Notes under the pieces: model-generated
Database searches by the model: none
Seen by the model: the letters and a program-made list of their open reading frames with translations, nothing else
What the model was told of the DNA's origin: nothing
NCBI GenBank assembly: GCA_029942245.1
Contig: JAOZTN010000046.1
Span: 1 to 22,719, forward strand
Length of the DNA: 22,719 nt
Source: B18-G4 sp003648575
GTDB taxonomy: Bacteria; Bacteroidota; Bacteroidia; Bacteroidales; B18-G4
Direction of reading: 5' to 3'
Part shown: positions 8,572-16,377 of the stretch, in pieces
Layout: each line of letters starts with the position of its first letter
How positions within the stretch are numbered: the stretch's first letter is position 1
Position numbers and translations under genes: made by a program

Positions 8572-9864
8572 ATGAAGAGACCTGTCGTCAGATACATAAT
8601 ATTAGTGATAGGCCTCCTGATGGTGAGCGGGATCACACGATCCCAGAATCCTGCATGGATGTACTGGGACCCATGGACCTGTACCATTCCATCAAGGTAT
8701 ATTTCCGATATTGAAGTAGATGCAGAAGGAAGGAAATGGATAGGCACAGAACCCGTTTGCGGGGGTGGCATATGTACCGATGGCGGACTGGCAGTATTCG
8801 ATGGCTATACATGGTTCGTATACGACTCACTGAACAGCAGCTTAAACTCAAATTTCATAGGATCTGTACATATCGATGCAGATGATGTGGTATGGGTTGG
8901 AACCAACCACGGGGAAGTTTCTTCCTTCGATGGCAGCATATGGGAAAAGCATCCTTTTCCTGTTAGCGTTAATGTTCCTGTTTTCAGCATTGAATCTGAT
9001 CTTTACGGGAATATCTGGGCTACCACCGGTGGCCAGGGACTCTTTATGTACAACGGATCTGTATGGGAGCAACATCACTCCGGAAACTCCATCCTTCCCG
9101 ATTACCTGAGCAGTGTAGATGTTGGCCCGGATAACTCAGTCTGGGCCGGAGGCACCGGAAATACGATATTTAAATACACCGGCGACTGGACGGGCACGGC
9201 CATGCCGGTGGAAATGTATTTCACATCCACCATCGCCATCAATCACGAAAACAGCGTATGGGTAGGCAGTGATGGAGTGTTTTGTAATTATTTCGCAGGT
9301 GCCTGGACTGTTTATGACGAAAATATCACCGGCATCCCTGATACGGCCATCGGATATGTCTTCGATATCACCTTCGACTACAGCGGGAACACCTGGATCG
9401 GGCATTCCAAAGGCCTGATTAAGTACGATGGTGCCGACTGGACCACCTATCTTCCGACAAATTCAGGCTTGCTTTCGGAGCACATCCAGGCCCTGGCAGC
9501 AGACGAACTTGGCAACCTCTGGATTGGCACGGCAGATACAGGATTGATCGCATACCAGGAAAATGGAGTCGTTTCGATATCCGATATTCGATATTCGAAA
9601 TCCGATATCCGAGTATCTCTTCTGCCCCCTTTTCCAAACCCATCGGAGGGTGCGGTTACCATCCAATATGAACTTGAAGAAGCAACACATATCCAATTGA
9701 GTATCGTTGATATATTCGGCAGGGTGGTAGAAATATTGAATATGGGTCCGGAAAATAAAGGAAAGCACTCTATTATATGGAATAATGATAAGCTAAAAGG
9801 AATATACTTTATACGCTTGAGTTCAAACAATCAAAGCCTAAGCAGGAAATTAATTCTCCACTAA
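8572..9864 (+). CDS. Secreted seven-bladed propeller protein with T9SS sorting domain
   Basis: A 430-aa exported protein; ATG at 8572 starts a signal peptide (MKRPVVRYIILVIGLLMVSG, cleavage near ITRSQ). Seven repeats of the two-component-regulator-propeller type follow, each with a W-[IVA]-G-like core: KWIGTEP, VWVGTNHG, IWATTGGQG, VWAGGTGN, VWVGSDG, TWIGHSKG, LWIGTADTG. Seven units make a complete beta-propeller. Blade 1 carries an insertion with two Cys (VCGGGIC), possibly a disulfide. Residues of about 335-349 are a linker encoded by a heptamer DNA repeat. Residues 353-430 are a T9SS type A sorting domain: FPNPSEG, IVDIFGRVV, KGIYFIRL and a final KLILH. No kinase or enzyme domain is present, so a binding or surface role is likely; ligand unknown. 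Ends 17 bp from the convergent comEC stop. Confidence 0.9.
   Translation: MKRPVVRYIILVIGLLMVSGITRSQNPAWMYWDPWTCTIPSRYISDIEVDAEGRKWIGTEPVCGGGICTDGGLAVFDGYTWFVYDSLNSSLNSNFIGSVHIDADDVVWVGTNHGEVSSFDGSIWEKHPFPVSVNVPVFSIESDLYGNIWATTGGQGLFMYNGSVWEQHHSGNSILPDYLSSVDVGPDNSVWAGGTGNTIFKYTGDWTGTAMPVEMYFTSTIAINHENSVWVGSDGVFCNYFAGAWTVYDENITGIPDTAIGYVFDITFDYSGNTWIGHSKGLIKYDGADWTTYLPTNSGLLSEHIQALAADELGNLWIGTADTGLIAYQENGVVSISDIRYSKSDIRVSLLPPFPNPSEGAVTIQYELEEATHIQLSIVDIFGRVVEILNMGPENKGKHSIIWNNDKLKGIYFIRLSSNNQSLSRKLILH
9575..9617. repeat. Heptamer tandem repeat inside a coding sequence
   Basis: Consecutive 7-bp units CGATATC, CGATATT, CGATATT, CGAAATC, CGATATC, then CGAGTATC. Three units equal seven codons, so the peptide also repeats with period 7 (SDIRYSK, SDIRVSL). 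The units resemble the intergenic CGATACT/CGATATT array at 12090-12138. It is placed exactly in the linker between propeller and sorting domain. Confidence 0.8.
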
Positions 9865-9881
9865 TCATTAATCACCAGGAT

Positions 9882-11921
9882 CTAATCCTTCAGGAAAGCG
9901 CCGTTTTTCCTCACATCCCAAAATCTATAATCCCTTTCCGGGGCTTTCACCCATGGCGGTACCGATGAGTCGATGATCACCAATCCTGGATCAAACCACT
10001 GAAATACATCTTCCGGATCAAAAGGACAATCTCCCCTGAGTATGAGGTAATCCAGTTTGAGCCTTTCGCGGGGCGGATGGCAGTGAGGAAATTTGTCCTG
10101 CCAGATGACAATACGAGAGCCAGTTATATTTGGTATTTTAGTATCAGGAAGAAGACAGATTTGTGGAGCATCCAGGCCTTTTTCGAGCCAGAAGGGCTTG
10201 ATGCTGTAATCAAGCTTTCCTTCAGATGCAAGGATTGAGGAGTCAGCCATAAAAGTGTGTGATGACCCTTGTATGATATCATAGGCTGAGTGTCCGCGGA
10301 TAGAATATACAATAAAGATCTTCTGGCCTTGTCTGAGATAATTGCTGTTAAGGCGATGAGCAGAAAATACCATCAGCGACATCAGTCCCGCAATAAGAAA
10401 AAGTTTTTGTTTTCCGATCAGGAAAGCAGAAAAGCAACATATGATCAACCCAATCAGTATTGCCATTGGCAGGTCGACATATATTCCTTCAAGCATGCCG
10501 TATGGGATGCGATCTACCAGGCTAACTCCGGCATCCATGATCCCAATCAATTTCAGGAAGATCCAGCTGGCTGCTTCAGCTGCTATGCTGGATGCCGGCA
10601 TCATAAAGAGAAGGATGCCTGCGTATATGATCAAGGAAGAAAGAGGGATCACAATAAGGTTGGTCAGCAGGCTATACAGTGGAAACTGATGGAAATAGTA
10701 GAGCAGCACGGGAAAGGTACCCAGTTGGGCAGCTATAGACACAGAGGTGATAGACCAGATGCTGTTGGTAAGCTTATACCTGAAATAAAGCAAGTTGCTG
10801 ATGGGCTTTTGAAGAGAAATGATGCCCAGCACTGCGGTATACGACAGCTGGAAACCTGCACCGAAAAGGACATATGGATCGAACAACAGCATTAATATGG
10901 CAGATGCAGCAAGGGTGTTGTACACATTCTTATGCCTCCCCAGAGCATTGCCAAGTATAAAAAAACTAATCATACAGGAAGCCCTGACCACCGGGGGTGC
11001 AAGACCGGTAATAAGGGCGTAGGACCAGATGCAGGCCATAAGCAAAACAGGCAAAAGGAGTTTTCCTACCCTTATCCTCTTCAAAATTCCAAACATAAAA
11101 TTAAGCACCAGGAAGATGACCCCAACATGAAGGCCCGATACACAAAGGATATGCATGGCACCTGCCCTGGCATACACATCACGTATGTCGGCATCGAGCT
11201 GGCTGTCTTCTCCCAGCAATAGAGCAGAAGAAATGCCAAAATACTTTCCCCGGATACCATTTGCACGGAGCTTCGCCAACAGGCTTTGCCTGATTCCATC
11301 CGCTAAACGCAACAAATCAAAACCGGCAGCATGATCACTGATCTGCCATTGTCCCTTTTTGAGATATGCACTGTGGAAAATTCCTTTCCGGGCCAGGTAT
11401 TCCTTATAATCAAACTCCGCCGGGTTTGCAGGGGACCTGAGCTCTCTGAGATCTGCAGATATTAACAAATATGTTCCCGCCGGCACACTCAGCAAGCTGC
11501 TATCCTGTTCTGTATACAGCATCATATCAGCATGCATCTCATGCCAGCCCAGGCTGTCGCATACTGATATCACCCTCACTTTGCCCCTGCATGAGCGTGC
11601 ACGCATTTCGAAGGTCTCATCCAGGCTGCACAGGTACATATGCTCTCCTGACGGGACCTCAGAAAGGATCATTTTCCTGGAAGACTCTTTTTTGCCTGTA
11701 AAAAACAGCCCACTGAGAAACATGAACAGAATGATGAAACTGCCATATAACCACCTGCTGCGATAGCTAAATAAAATGCCATAAAATATCCCGCCGGCCA
11801 TAAGCGGAATAGCAGCAATCCATAATAGATAATTGTTTGCCTCCAGGCCTTGTCCATAGGCCATAAGCACACCCGCAATATAGGGCAAGATCAACCTCAG
11901 CAGGGGAATACGGCTCCACAT
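9882..11921 (-). CDS. comEC: ComEC/Rec2-family DNA-uptake channel protein
   Basis: Inner-membrane protein for transport of single-stranded DNA during natural transformation, 679 aa. N-terminal membrane segments (about 7-75), then a soluble beta-rich domain (about 90-195, DUF4131-like) with SPANPAEFDYKEYLARKGI. The competence domain has the signature HILCVSGLHVG (H257-G267), GLAPPVVRASCM and FQLSYTAVLGI, with multiple TM helices to about residue 500. The C-terminal 150 residues occupy the place of the metallo-beta-lactamase domain, but I see no HxHxDH motif, so nuclease activity is unlikely there. 212 bp from lpxB with a repeat array between, so it may have its own expression. I found no clear promoter box. 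Confidence 0.9.
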   Translation of the reverse strand: MWSRIPLLRLILPYIAGVLMAYGQGLEANNYLLWIAAIPLMAGGIFYGILFSYRSRWLYGSFIILFMFLSGLFFTGKKESSRKMILSEVPSGEHMYLCSLDETFEMRARSCRGKVRVISVCDSLGWHEMHADMMLYTEQDSSLLSVPAGTYLLISADLRELRSPANPAEFDYKEYLARKGIFHSAYLKKGQWQISDHAAGFDLLRLADGIRQSLLAKLRANGIRGKYFGISSALLLGEDSQLDADIRDVYARAGAMHILCVSGLHVGVIFLVLNFMFGILKRIRVGKLLLPVLLMACIWSYALITGLAPPVVRASCMISFFILGNALGRHKNVYNTLAASAILMLLFDPYVLFGAGFQLSYTAVLGIISLQKPISNLLYFRYKLTNSIWSITSVSIAAQLGTFPVLLYYFHQFPLYSLLTNLIVIPLSSLIIYAGILLFMMPASSIAAEAASWIFLKLIGIMDAGVSLVDRIPYGMLEGIYVDLPMAILIGLIICCFSAFLIGKQKLFLIAGLMSLMVFSAHRLNSNYLRQGQKIFIVYSIRGHSAYDIIQGSSHTFMADSSILASEGKLDYSIKPFWLEKGLDAPQICLLPDTKIPNITGSRIVIWQDKFPHCHPPRERLKLDYLILRGDCPFDPEDVFQWFDPGLVIIDSSVPPWVKAPERDYRFWDVRKNGAFLKD

Positions 11922-11996
11922 GAGTAAGCATTAATAGATGATGAAAAGATTCCTTCTACCTATTAATACGGTAAATCAGAAAATGTCACACTAAAG

Positions 11997-12138
11997 GGTT
12001 GAGGGTTCGGGGTTGGGTGTTGAGTGTTCCACCTTCGCTCCGCTTCGGCGGACACAGTGGGTGTTGAGTGTTGGGTGTTGAGTTATTTTCGATACTCGAT
12101 ATTTGATACTCATTACTCATTACTCAATACTCATCACT
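11997..12138. repeat. Composite heptamer tandem array with central TTCG hairpin
   Basis: Units of exactly 7 bp: GGTTGAG, GGTTCGG, GGTTGGG, TGTTGAG, TGTTCCA (11997-12031); a 30-bp non-repeat segment; then TGTTGAG, TGTTGGG, TGTTGAG, TTATTTT, CGATACT, CGATATT, TGATACT, CATTACT, CATTACT, CAATACT, CATCACT (12062-12138). The segment between holds a perfect hairpin TCCGC-TTCG-GCGGA (12039-12052). The GTTGAG part read on the minus strand is CAACACT-like, so the two halves are the same kind of unit in opposite orientation. The last unit overlaps the lpxB stop codon. No gene is seen in 11922-12133. Confidence 0.85.
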
Positions 12139-13255
12139 TAGACTGCTGTAGCCGTTGGTATATCAGCTGTGCTGCCATTTCCGATGCGCCGGGGCCACCT
12201 AGCTTTTTATGCAGGGTTTCCAGGTCGGAAAGCATTTGTGAGCGGTATTGATCATCAGATATCAATCGGGTAAGCTCACTTATGAGACGGCCCGCATTAA
12301 ATTCACCCTGAATCAGTTCTTTTACTACTTCGCGATCCATAATTAGGTTAACCAGGGAAATATATTTTATGTCTTTTATTAGCCTTTTGGCTATGTAATA
12401 TGAGATCCATCCGCCCTTATAACAGACTACCTCAGGAACCTTGAAAAGGGCTGTTTCCAGTGTAGCTGTTCCGGAGGTAACCATGGCCGCATCCGCAATA
12501 CGCAAAATAGCATGCATCTTGCCTTTTATGATCTTCACACCTGCAATTCCGTCAGCAGCATCATAATAGCTATCAGGAGCTGAAGGAGCGGCAGCAATCA
12601 CAAACTGGTGGTCAGGAAAATGTTTTGTCATCTCCATCATCACCGGCAGCATCTTTTTGATCTCCTGCTTGCGGCTTCCCGGCAGGACAGCCACGACAGC
12701 TTTACTATCAAGTCCGGCCTCTATCCTGATGTTTTTTTCATCATCTGTTTCATTTTGAATTGCATCCAGCAAGGGATGGCCTACAAAATCTACGTTATAA
12801 TCGAATTTGGCATAAAAATCTTTTTCGAATGGCAGGATCACGTACATCCGTTCCACATACTTTTTGATCTTATGCACTCTTGAGCGCTTCCATGCCCACA
12901 CCTGTGGTGAGATGTAATAGAATACCCTGATCCCCTGCTTTGCAGCAAACTCTGCCATCCGCAGGTTGAAACCGGGATAGTCGACCAGTATGAGTACATC
13001 AGGCTTATATTCGAGGATGTCCTGCTTGCAGAATTTCATATTCCGCAAAATGGTCCTGATGTTCATCAACACCTCCGCGAAGCCCATGAATGCGAGGTCG
13101 CGGTAATGCTTCACCAGGACTCCACCTGCATCTTCCATCAGGTCGCCTCCCCAGCAACGAAAATCAGCATCCGCATCCTGCTTTTTCAAGCCATTCATCA
13201 ACTTGGAAGCATGCAGGTCGCCAGAGGCTTCACCGGCTATGATGTAATATTTCAT
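12134..13255 (-). CDS. lpxB: Lipid-A-disaccharide synthase
   Basis: Glycosyltransferase (GT19) that joins UDP-diacylglucosamine and lipid X to form the lipid A disaccharide, at the cytoplasmic face of the inner membrane. 373 aa, normal length. Motifs: GEASGDLHASKLM near the N-terminus, DYPGFNLRMAEF, SPQVWAWKRSRVHKI, FVGHPLLDAI, VLPGSRKQEI, SGTATLETALFKVP and VNLIMDREVVKELIQ, all diagnostic for LpxB. Its ATG overlaps the stop of the small membrane protein gene as ATGA, so translation is coupled. Its TGA lies within the last unit of the heptamer array. Confidence 0.97.
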   Translation of the reverse strand: MKYYIIAGEASGDLHASKLMNGLKKQDADADFRCWGGDLMEDAGGVLVKHYRDLAFMGFAEVLMNIRTILRNMKFCKQDILEYKPDVLILVDYPGFNLRMAEFAAKQGIRVFYYISPQVWAWKRSRVHKIKKYVERMYVILPFEKDFYAKFDYNVDFVGHPLLDAIQNETDDEKNIRIEAGLDSKAVVAVLPGSRKQEIKKMLPVMMEMTKHFPDHQFVIAAAPSAPDSYYDAADGIAGVKIIKGKMHAILRIADAAMVTSGTATLETALFKVPEVVCYKGGWISYYIAKRLIKDIKYISLVNLIMDREVVKELIQGEFNAGRLISELTRLISDDQYRSQMLSDLETLHKKLGGPGASEMAAQLIYQRLQQSK

Positions 13256-13524
13256 CTAATAACAAAATAAGCAATCACGTATACAAAAGTCACTAACAAC
13301 AAGCCCTTCCCCGTATCGTCATATTTTTTGTTAACGAAATAATATCGGATAAAGAAGAGGTTAATCACCGGGCTGATAAGCTGAAGCAGGGATTCATCGA
13401 ACTGCAAGGGGGCAGCCGACAGGTCTTGATAGAGATATAGTATTCCATACAACAAGCCATAGATGGCCAGTGGCATGAGTATGCCGATCAGTATACCGAA
13501 CCACATTGAATTCCTGTTAAACAT
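13252..13524 (-). CDS. Small membrane protein between surE and lpxB
   Basis: A 90-aa hydrophobic protein. I chose ATG at 13524 (MFNRNSMWFGILIG), 8 bp inside surE; the frame continues upstream to 13557 without a better start. Predicted segments: about residues 7-30 (WFGILIGILMPLAIYGLLYG), 45-65 and 72-88, so two or three TM helices, with a basic loop NKKYDDTGKG. It overlaps surE by 8 bp and lpxB by 4 bp; both overlaps imply translational coupling and support that it is real. No family is recognised. The constant pairing with lpxB suggests a link with lipid A or envelope work, but that is guilt by association. Confidence 0.8.
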   Translation of the reverse strand: MFNRNSMWFGILIGILMPLAIYGLLYGILYLYQDLSAAPLQFDESLLQLISPVINLFFIRYYFVNKKYDDTGKGLLLVTFVYVIAYFVIR

Positions 13525-14287
13525 CCAGATCAAATTTATGAAGATGCTCCATCGCATGGTGGGCTGTCAGGTCGTAATGAACCGGTACCACCGAAACATA
13601 ATTGTCGCGAAGCGCTGCTTCATCTGTTTCTTTTCTTTCATCGAGCAGTTCAAACTTGCCGGTAAGCCAGTAATAGTCCCTGTTGGCAGGATCTTTACGC
13701 TCATCATACTCCTCCACCCAGCGGGCATTGGCCTGGCTGCATACTTTGATGCCCTTGATATCGGCTCCGTTCACAGCAGGGATATTCACATTCAGGCAGG
13801 TACGCTCAGGCAAGCCTTTCTCAAGAACTTCCATACATATCTTCCTGATATATTTATCTACCTTGCTGAAGTCCGCATCATGTCGATAGTCACACAGGGA
13901 GAATCCGATGGATGGTATGCCGCTAATGGTACTTTCCAGCACGGCACCCATGGTTCCGGAGTAAACAATGTTCACTGCTGCATTTGAGCCATGGTTGATC
14001 CCTGAAACAAGCAGATCTGGCTTCTTACGAAGTACGATCTGTTCGCCGAGTTTCACGCAATCGACGGGTGTGCCCCTGCAGGACCATACTTCAAGTCCGT
14101 TTTCTTCTGATCTTTTCTTCAGCCTGAGCGGATTGCGCACGGTAATGGCATGCCCGGCCCCCGACATGGGTTCCTCCGGAGCTACGACTGTAACGTCGCC
14201 CAATTCCTGCATGATGGCGACCAGCTTAAGAATTCCCGGTGCTGTATACCCATCATCGTTTGTAACCAGTATGTGTGGTTTTTTCAT
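13517..14287 (-). CDS. surE: 5'/3'-nucleotidase SurE
   Basis: Metal-dependent phosphatase of nucleoside 5'/3'-monophosphates (and short polyphosphate in E. coli), cytoplasmic, 256 aa. The N-terminal LVTNDDGYTAPGI has the D11-D12 metal-binding pair; PEEPMSGAGHAIT and LVSGINHGSNA supply the other conserved active-site residues. Length and motif order are standard. It lies 24 bp downstream of maf and overlaps the next gene by 8 bp. Confidence 0.97.
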   Translation of the reverse strand: MKKPHILVTNDDGYTAPGILKLVAIMQELGDVTVVAPEEPMSGAGHAITVRNPLRLKKRSEENGLEVWSCRGTPVDCVKLGEQIVLRKKPDLLVSGINHGSNAAVNIVYSGTMGAVLESTISGIPSIGFSLCDYRHDADFSKVDKYIRKICMEVLEKGLPERTCLNVNIPAVNGADIKGIKVCSQANARWVEEYDERKDPANRDYYWLTGKFELLDERKETDEAALRDNYVSVVPVHYDLTAHHAMEHLHKFDLDV

Positions 14288-14311
14288 TTTTATGATCCCA
14301 GTATAAAATTA

Positions 14312-14896
14312 CTAAAACTTGCCCAACTCTTCATATAGCTTCAGTACCGGCAAGCCCATTACATTGTAAAAAGAGCCATCGACTTTTTCTATCCCGACAT
14401 ATCCGATCCACTCCTGAATGCCGTAGGCACCGGCCTTGTCGTATGGCCTGTACTGATCCACATAGAAGGCGATCTCTTCCTCTTTAAGCTCTTTAAAGTA
14501 AACATCCGTACTCACGGCAAAGTTCACCTCTTTCTGAATGCTTCTCAGGCTGAGGCCTGTGATAACCTGGTGCATCTTCCCCGAAAGCTGCCATAATGTG
14601 GCCATGGCCTCCTCACGGGAAGCCGGTTTTCCCAAAATCTTTCCATCGAGGCAGACAATGGTGTCGGCAGTGATCAGCAGGGTCTTTTCTGTAAAGAAGG
14701 CTGATTCGAAAGCATCAGCTTTCAAACAACTCAAATGGATGGCAATCTCTTCCCCTTTCAATTCAGGGGGATATGTTTCTTCAACCGGCATGGCTTCTAT
14801 GGTGAAATCAATTCCCAACTCAGCAAGCAGGGCATGCCTGCGAGGTGATCCTGAGGCCAGGATGATGTCATATTTGTCCAGGTTTTTCAGCAACAT
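14312..14896 (-). CDS. maf: Maf-family nucleoside triphosphate pyrophosphatase
   Basis: House-cleaning enzyme hydrolysing non-canonical or excess dTTP/UTP-type nucleotides, cytoplasmic, 194 aa (typical). It has the Maf signature ASGSPRR (residues 14-20), TADTIVCLDGKILGKP with the catalytic Asp, the AMATLWQLSGKMHQVITGL helix, and YDKAGAYGIQ near the C-terminus. The SPRR and KAGAYGIQ motifs point to the YhdE/dTTP-UTP subgroup rather than YceF. It starts 2 bp after the prenyltransferase stop and precedes surE by 24 bp. Confidence 0.96.
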   Translation of the reverse strand: MLLKNLDKYDIILASGSPRRHALLAELGIDFTIEAMPVEETYPPELKGEEIAIHLSCLKADAFESAFFTEKTLLITADTIVCLDGKILGKPASREEAMATLWQLSGKMHQVITGLSLRSIQKEVNFAVSTDVYFKELKEEEIAFYVDQYRPYDKAGAYGIQEWIGYVGIEKVDGSFYNVMGLPVLKLYEELGKF

Positions 14897-14898
14897 GT

Positions 14899-15873
14899 TT
14901 AAAAGCTAATATAGATCAGTTCCATCGATAATATGCCCGCCAGCATGATGATCTTGGCTGCATTTCCAAGGAAAGCGTATGCCTCGGTTTTGCGTGATAT
15001 GATCACCTGGTAAAAAAGGTACAGGAGTAAGGTCTGTACAGCCAGCAAGAGATACCAGAAAGGAAGCGTAAAGCCTTTGGAATAAAGGTACCATTGTGCC
15101 CCGGCCAGGGCCACTACGGTGAGCAGGATCAGTATTCCGGCAATCATTCTTGCTGCATTGATCCCCCAGAGCACGGGCAGGGTCCTGAAGCCCATCTTCA
15201 TGTCTCCATCCATATCCTGTATATCTTTTAAGATCTCCCTGAAGAGGGATACCAGGAAAGCAAAAAGTGCATATGCCCATACATAGCTGTTGATGGCAGA
15301 CAGCTGCCCCATCACACTCACAAATTCATCGCCGCTATTGAGCAACATAAAAAATTCGAACAGCCATACGATGAGCACCACCATGGCAGAGAGTATGGCC
15401 ACGATCAGGTTCCCCCAGAAGGGCATTCGCTGGTATCGTGAGGAGTAAAACCACAGCAGCCCGATAATGGCCGGAAAGATAAGTCCAAGCTGAAATGATC
15501 CGGCCATCCACGACAGGTAGAAGCCGGCCAGGATGGCTATACCATTAAATATATAATATGCCCTCAGAGCCAGTCTGACAGAGATCATGCCTTCAAGCAT
15601 ATTCTTGCCCGGTTTATTTTTATGATCGGTGTTCACATCAAAATGATCATTGATGATATAACCTGCTGCTGCGATCAGTACGGTGATCAGCACCAGTATG
15701 AGAAAGTTCAGATGTCCCAGGGGTGGTTCCACCCTTTGCATGTTCATCACCGGCCGGATGATACCATACCCCAGCAAATACTGTGTCAGAACGATAATGG
15801 CCAGGTTGGGAATGCGCAGCATCGACAACCAGCATCTGAGCTTATTTGGTCTACCACTTGAATGCGTCATCAT
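14899..15873 (-). CDS. UbiA-family prenyltransferase
   Basis: Integral membrane transferase that moves an isoprenoid chain onto an acceptor, 324 aa, with eight or nine hydrophobic helices. Both Asp-rich Mg/diphosphate motifs are present: NDHFDVNTD (N75-D83) and DIQDMDGD in the second half. The acceptor cannot be read from sequence. Bacteroidota homologues are usually auto-annotated as geranylgeranylglycerol-phosphate geranylgeranyltransferase (archaeal-type ether lipid enzyme), but quinone, heme or chlorophyll-type acceptors are alternatives. The start (MMTH) overlaps the kdsC end by 23 bp, and the stop is 2 bp from maf, so it is embedded in the envelope cluster. No quinone biosynthesis gene is nearby. 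Confidence 0.9.
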   Translation of the reverse strand: MMTHSSGRPNKLRCWLSMLRIPNLAIIVLTQYLLGYGIIRPVMNMQRVEPPLGHLNFLILVLITVLIAAAGYIINDHFDVNTDHKNKPGKNMLEGMISVRLALRAYYIFNGIAILAGFYLSWMAGSFQLGLIFPAIIGLLWFYSSRYQRMPFWGNLIVAILSAMVVLIVWLFEFFMLLNSGDEFVSVMGQLSAINSYVWAYALFAFLVSLFREILKDIQDMDGDMKMGFRTLPVLWGINAARMIAGILILLTVVALAGAQWYLYSKGFTLPFWYLLLAVQTLLLYLFYQVIISRKTEAYAFLGNAAKIIMLAGILSMELIYISF

Positions 15874-16372
15874 CCATCCAGTTTTTTTGCAGTTTTAATA
15901 CTTGTTCAATTATATCCCTTACACAGCCTCTCCCGCCTTCATAATGGGAAATATATTTCGATATGGATCTGATCTCCTCTGCGGCATCGGCCGGGCATGC
16001 AGCAACACCGGCCTGCTGCATCACATGGTAATCAGGGATGTCATCTCCCATATAAACCACTTCCTCGCGACTGATATTGTTTTCTTCGAGGTATTTCTCA
16101 AATACGTCTATCTTATGTTCCACCCCCAGAAATACGTCTTTAATACCCAATGAAGTCAGGCGGTGTGACATGGAAGGTGATTTACCCCCTGATATCACGG
16201 CAATACGATATCCTTTCTTCACTGCCAGTTGCAAGGCATAGCCATCCCTGACATTTGCTGTACGCAAAGGCTCGCCCTTTTCTGTCAGCATCACGATGCC
16301 TTCGGTCAGCACGCCATCATAATCGAACACAAAAGTGCTGATATTTCTAAGGAGTTCTTTATAATTCGTCAT
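15851..16372 (-). CDS. kdsC: KdsC-like HAD phosphatase (Kdo-8-phosphate phosphatase)
   Basis: Removes phosphate from 3-deoxy-D-manno-octulosonate 8-phosphate in Kdo synthesis for LPS; cytoplasmic C0-type HAD, 173 aa as expected for a tetramer without cap domain. Motif I is FDYDGVLTEG with nucleophile D17 and acid/base D19; the later motifs are SGGKSP and MGDDIPDYHVM. Related C0 HAD phosphatases (YrbI, N-acylneuraminate-9-phosphatase) share these motifs, so the substrate is inferred from the lpxB and heptose kinase context. It starts 5 bp after the DUF2520 gene stop. Confidence 0.9.
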   Translation of the reverse strand: MTNYKELLRNISTFVFDYDGVLTEGIVMLTEKGEPLRTANVRDGYALQLAVKKGYRIAVISGGKSPSMSHRLTSLGIKDVFLGVEHKIDVFEKYLEENNISREEVVYMGDDIPDYHVMQQAGVAACPADAAEEIRSISKYISHYEGGRGCVRDIIEQVLKLQKNWMDDDAFKW

Positions 16373-16377
16373 CTGCT

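Noticed and set aside
10290..10895. A 201-codon plus-strand frame opposite comEC
   Set aside because: Antisense to the conserved competence domain; composition rich in Gln/His/Lys as expected from reverse translation of hydrophobic codons.
11997..12138. CRISPR array
   Set aside because: Units are 7 bp with no unique spacers of 26-40 bp and no cas genes nearby.
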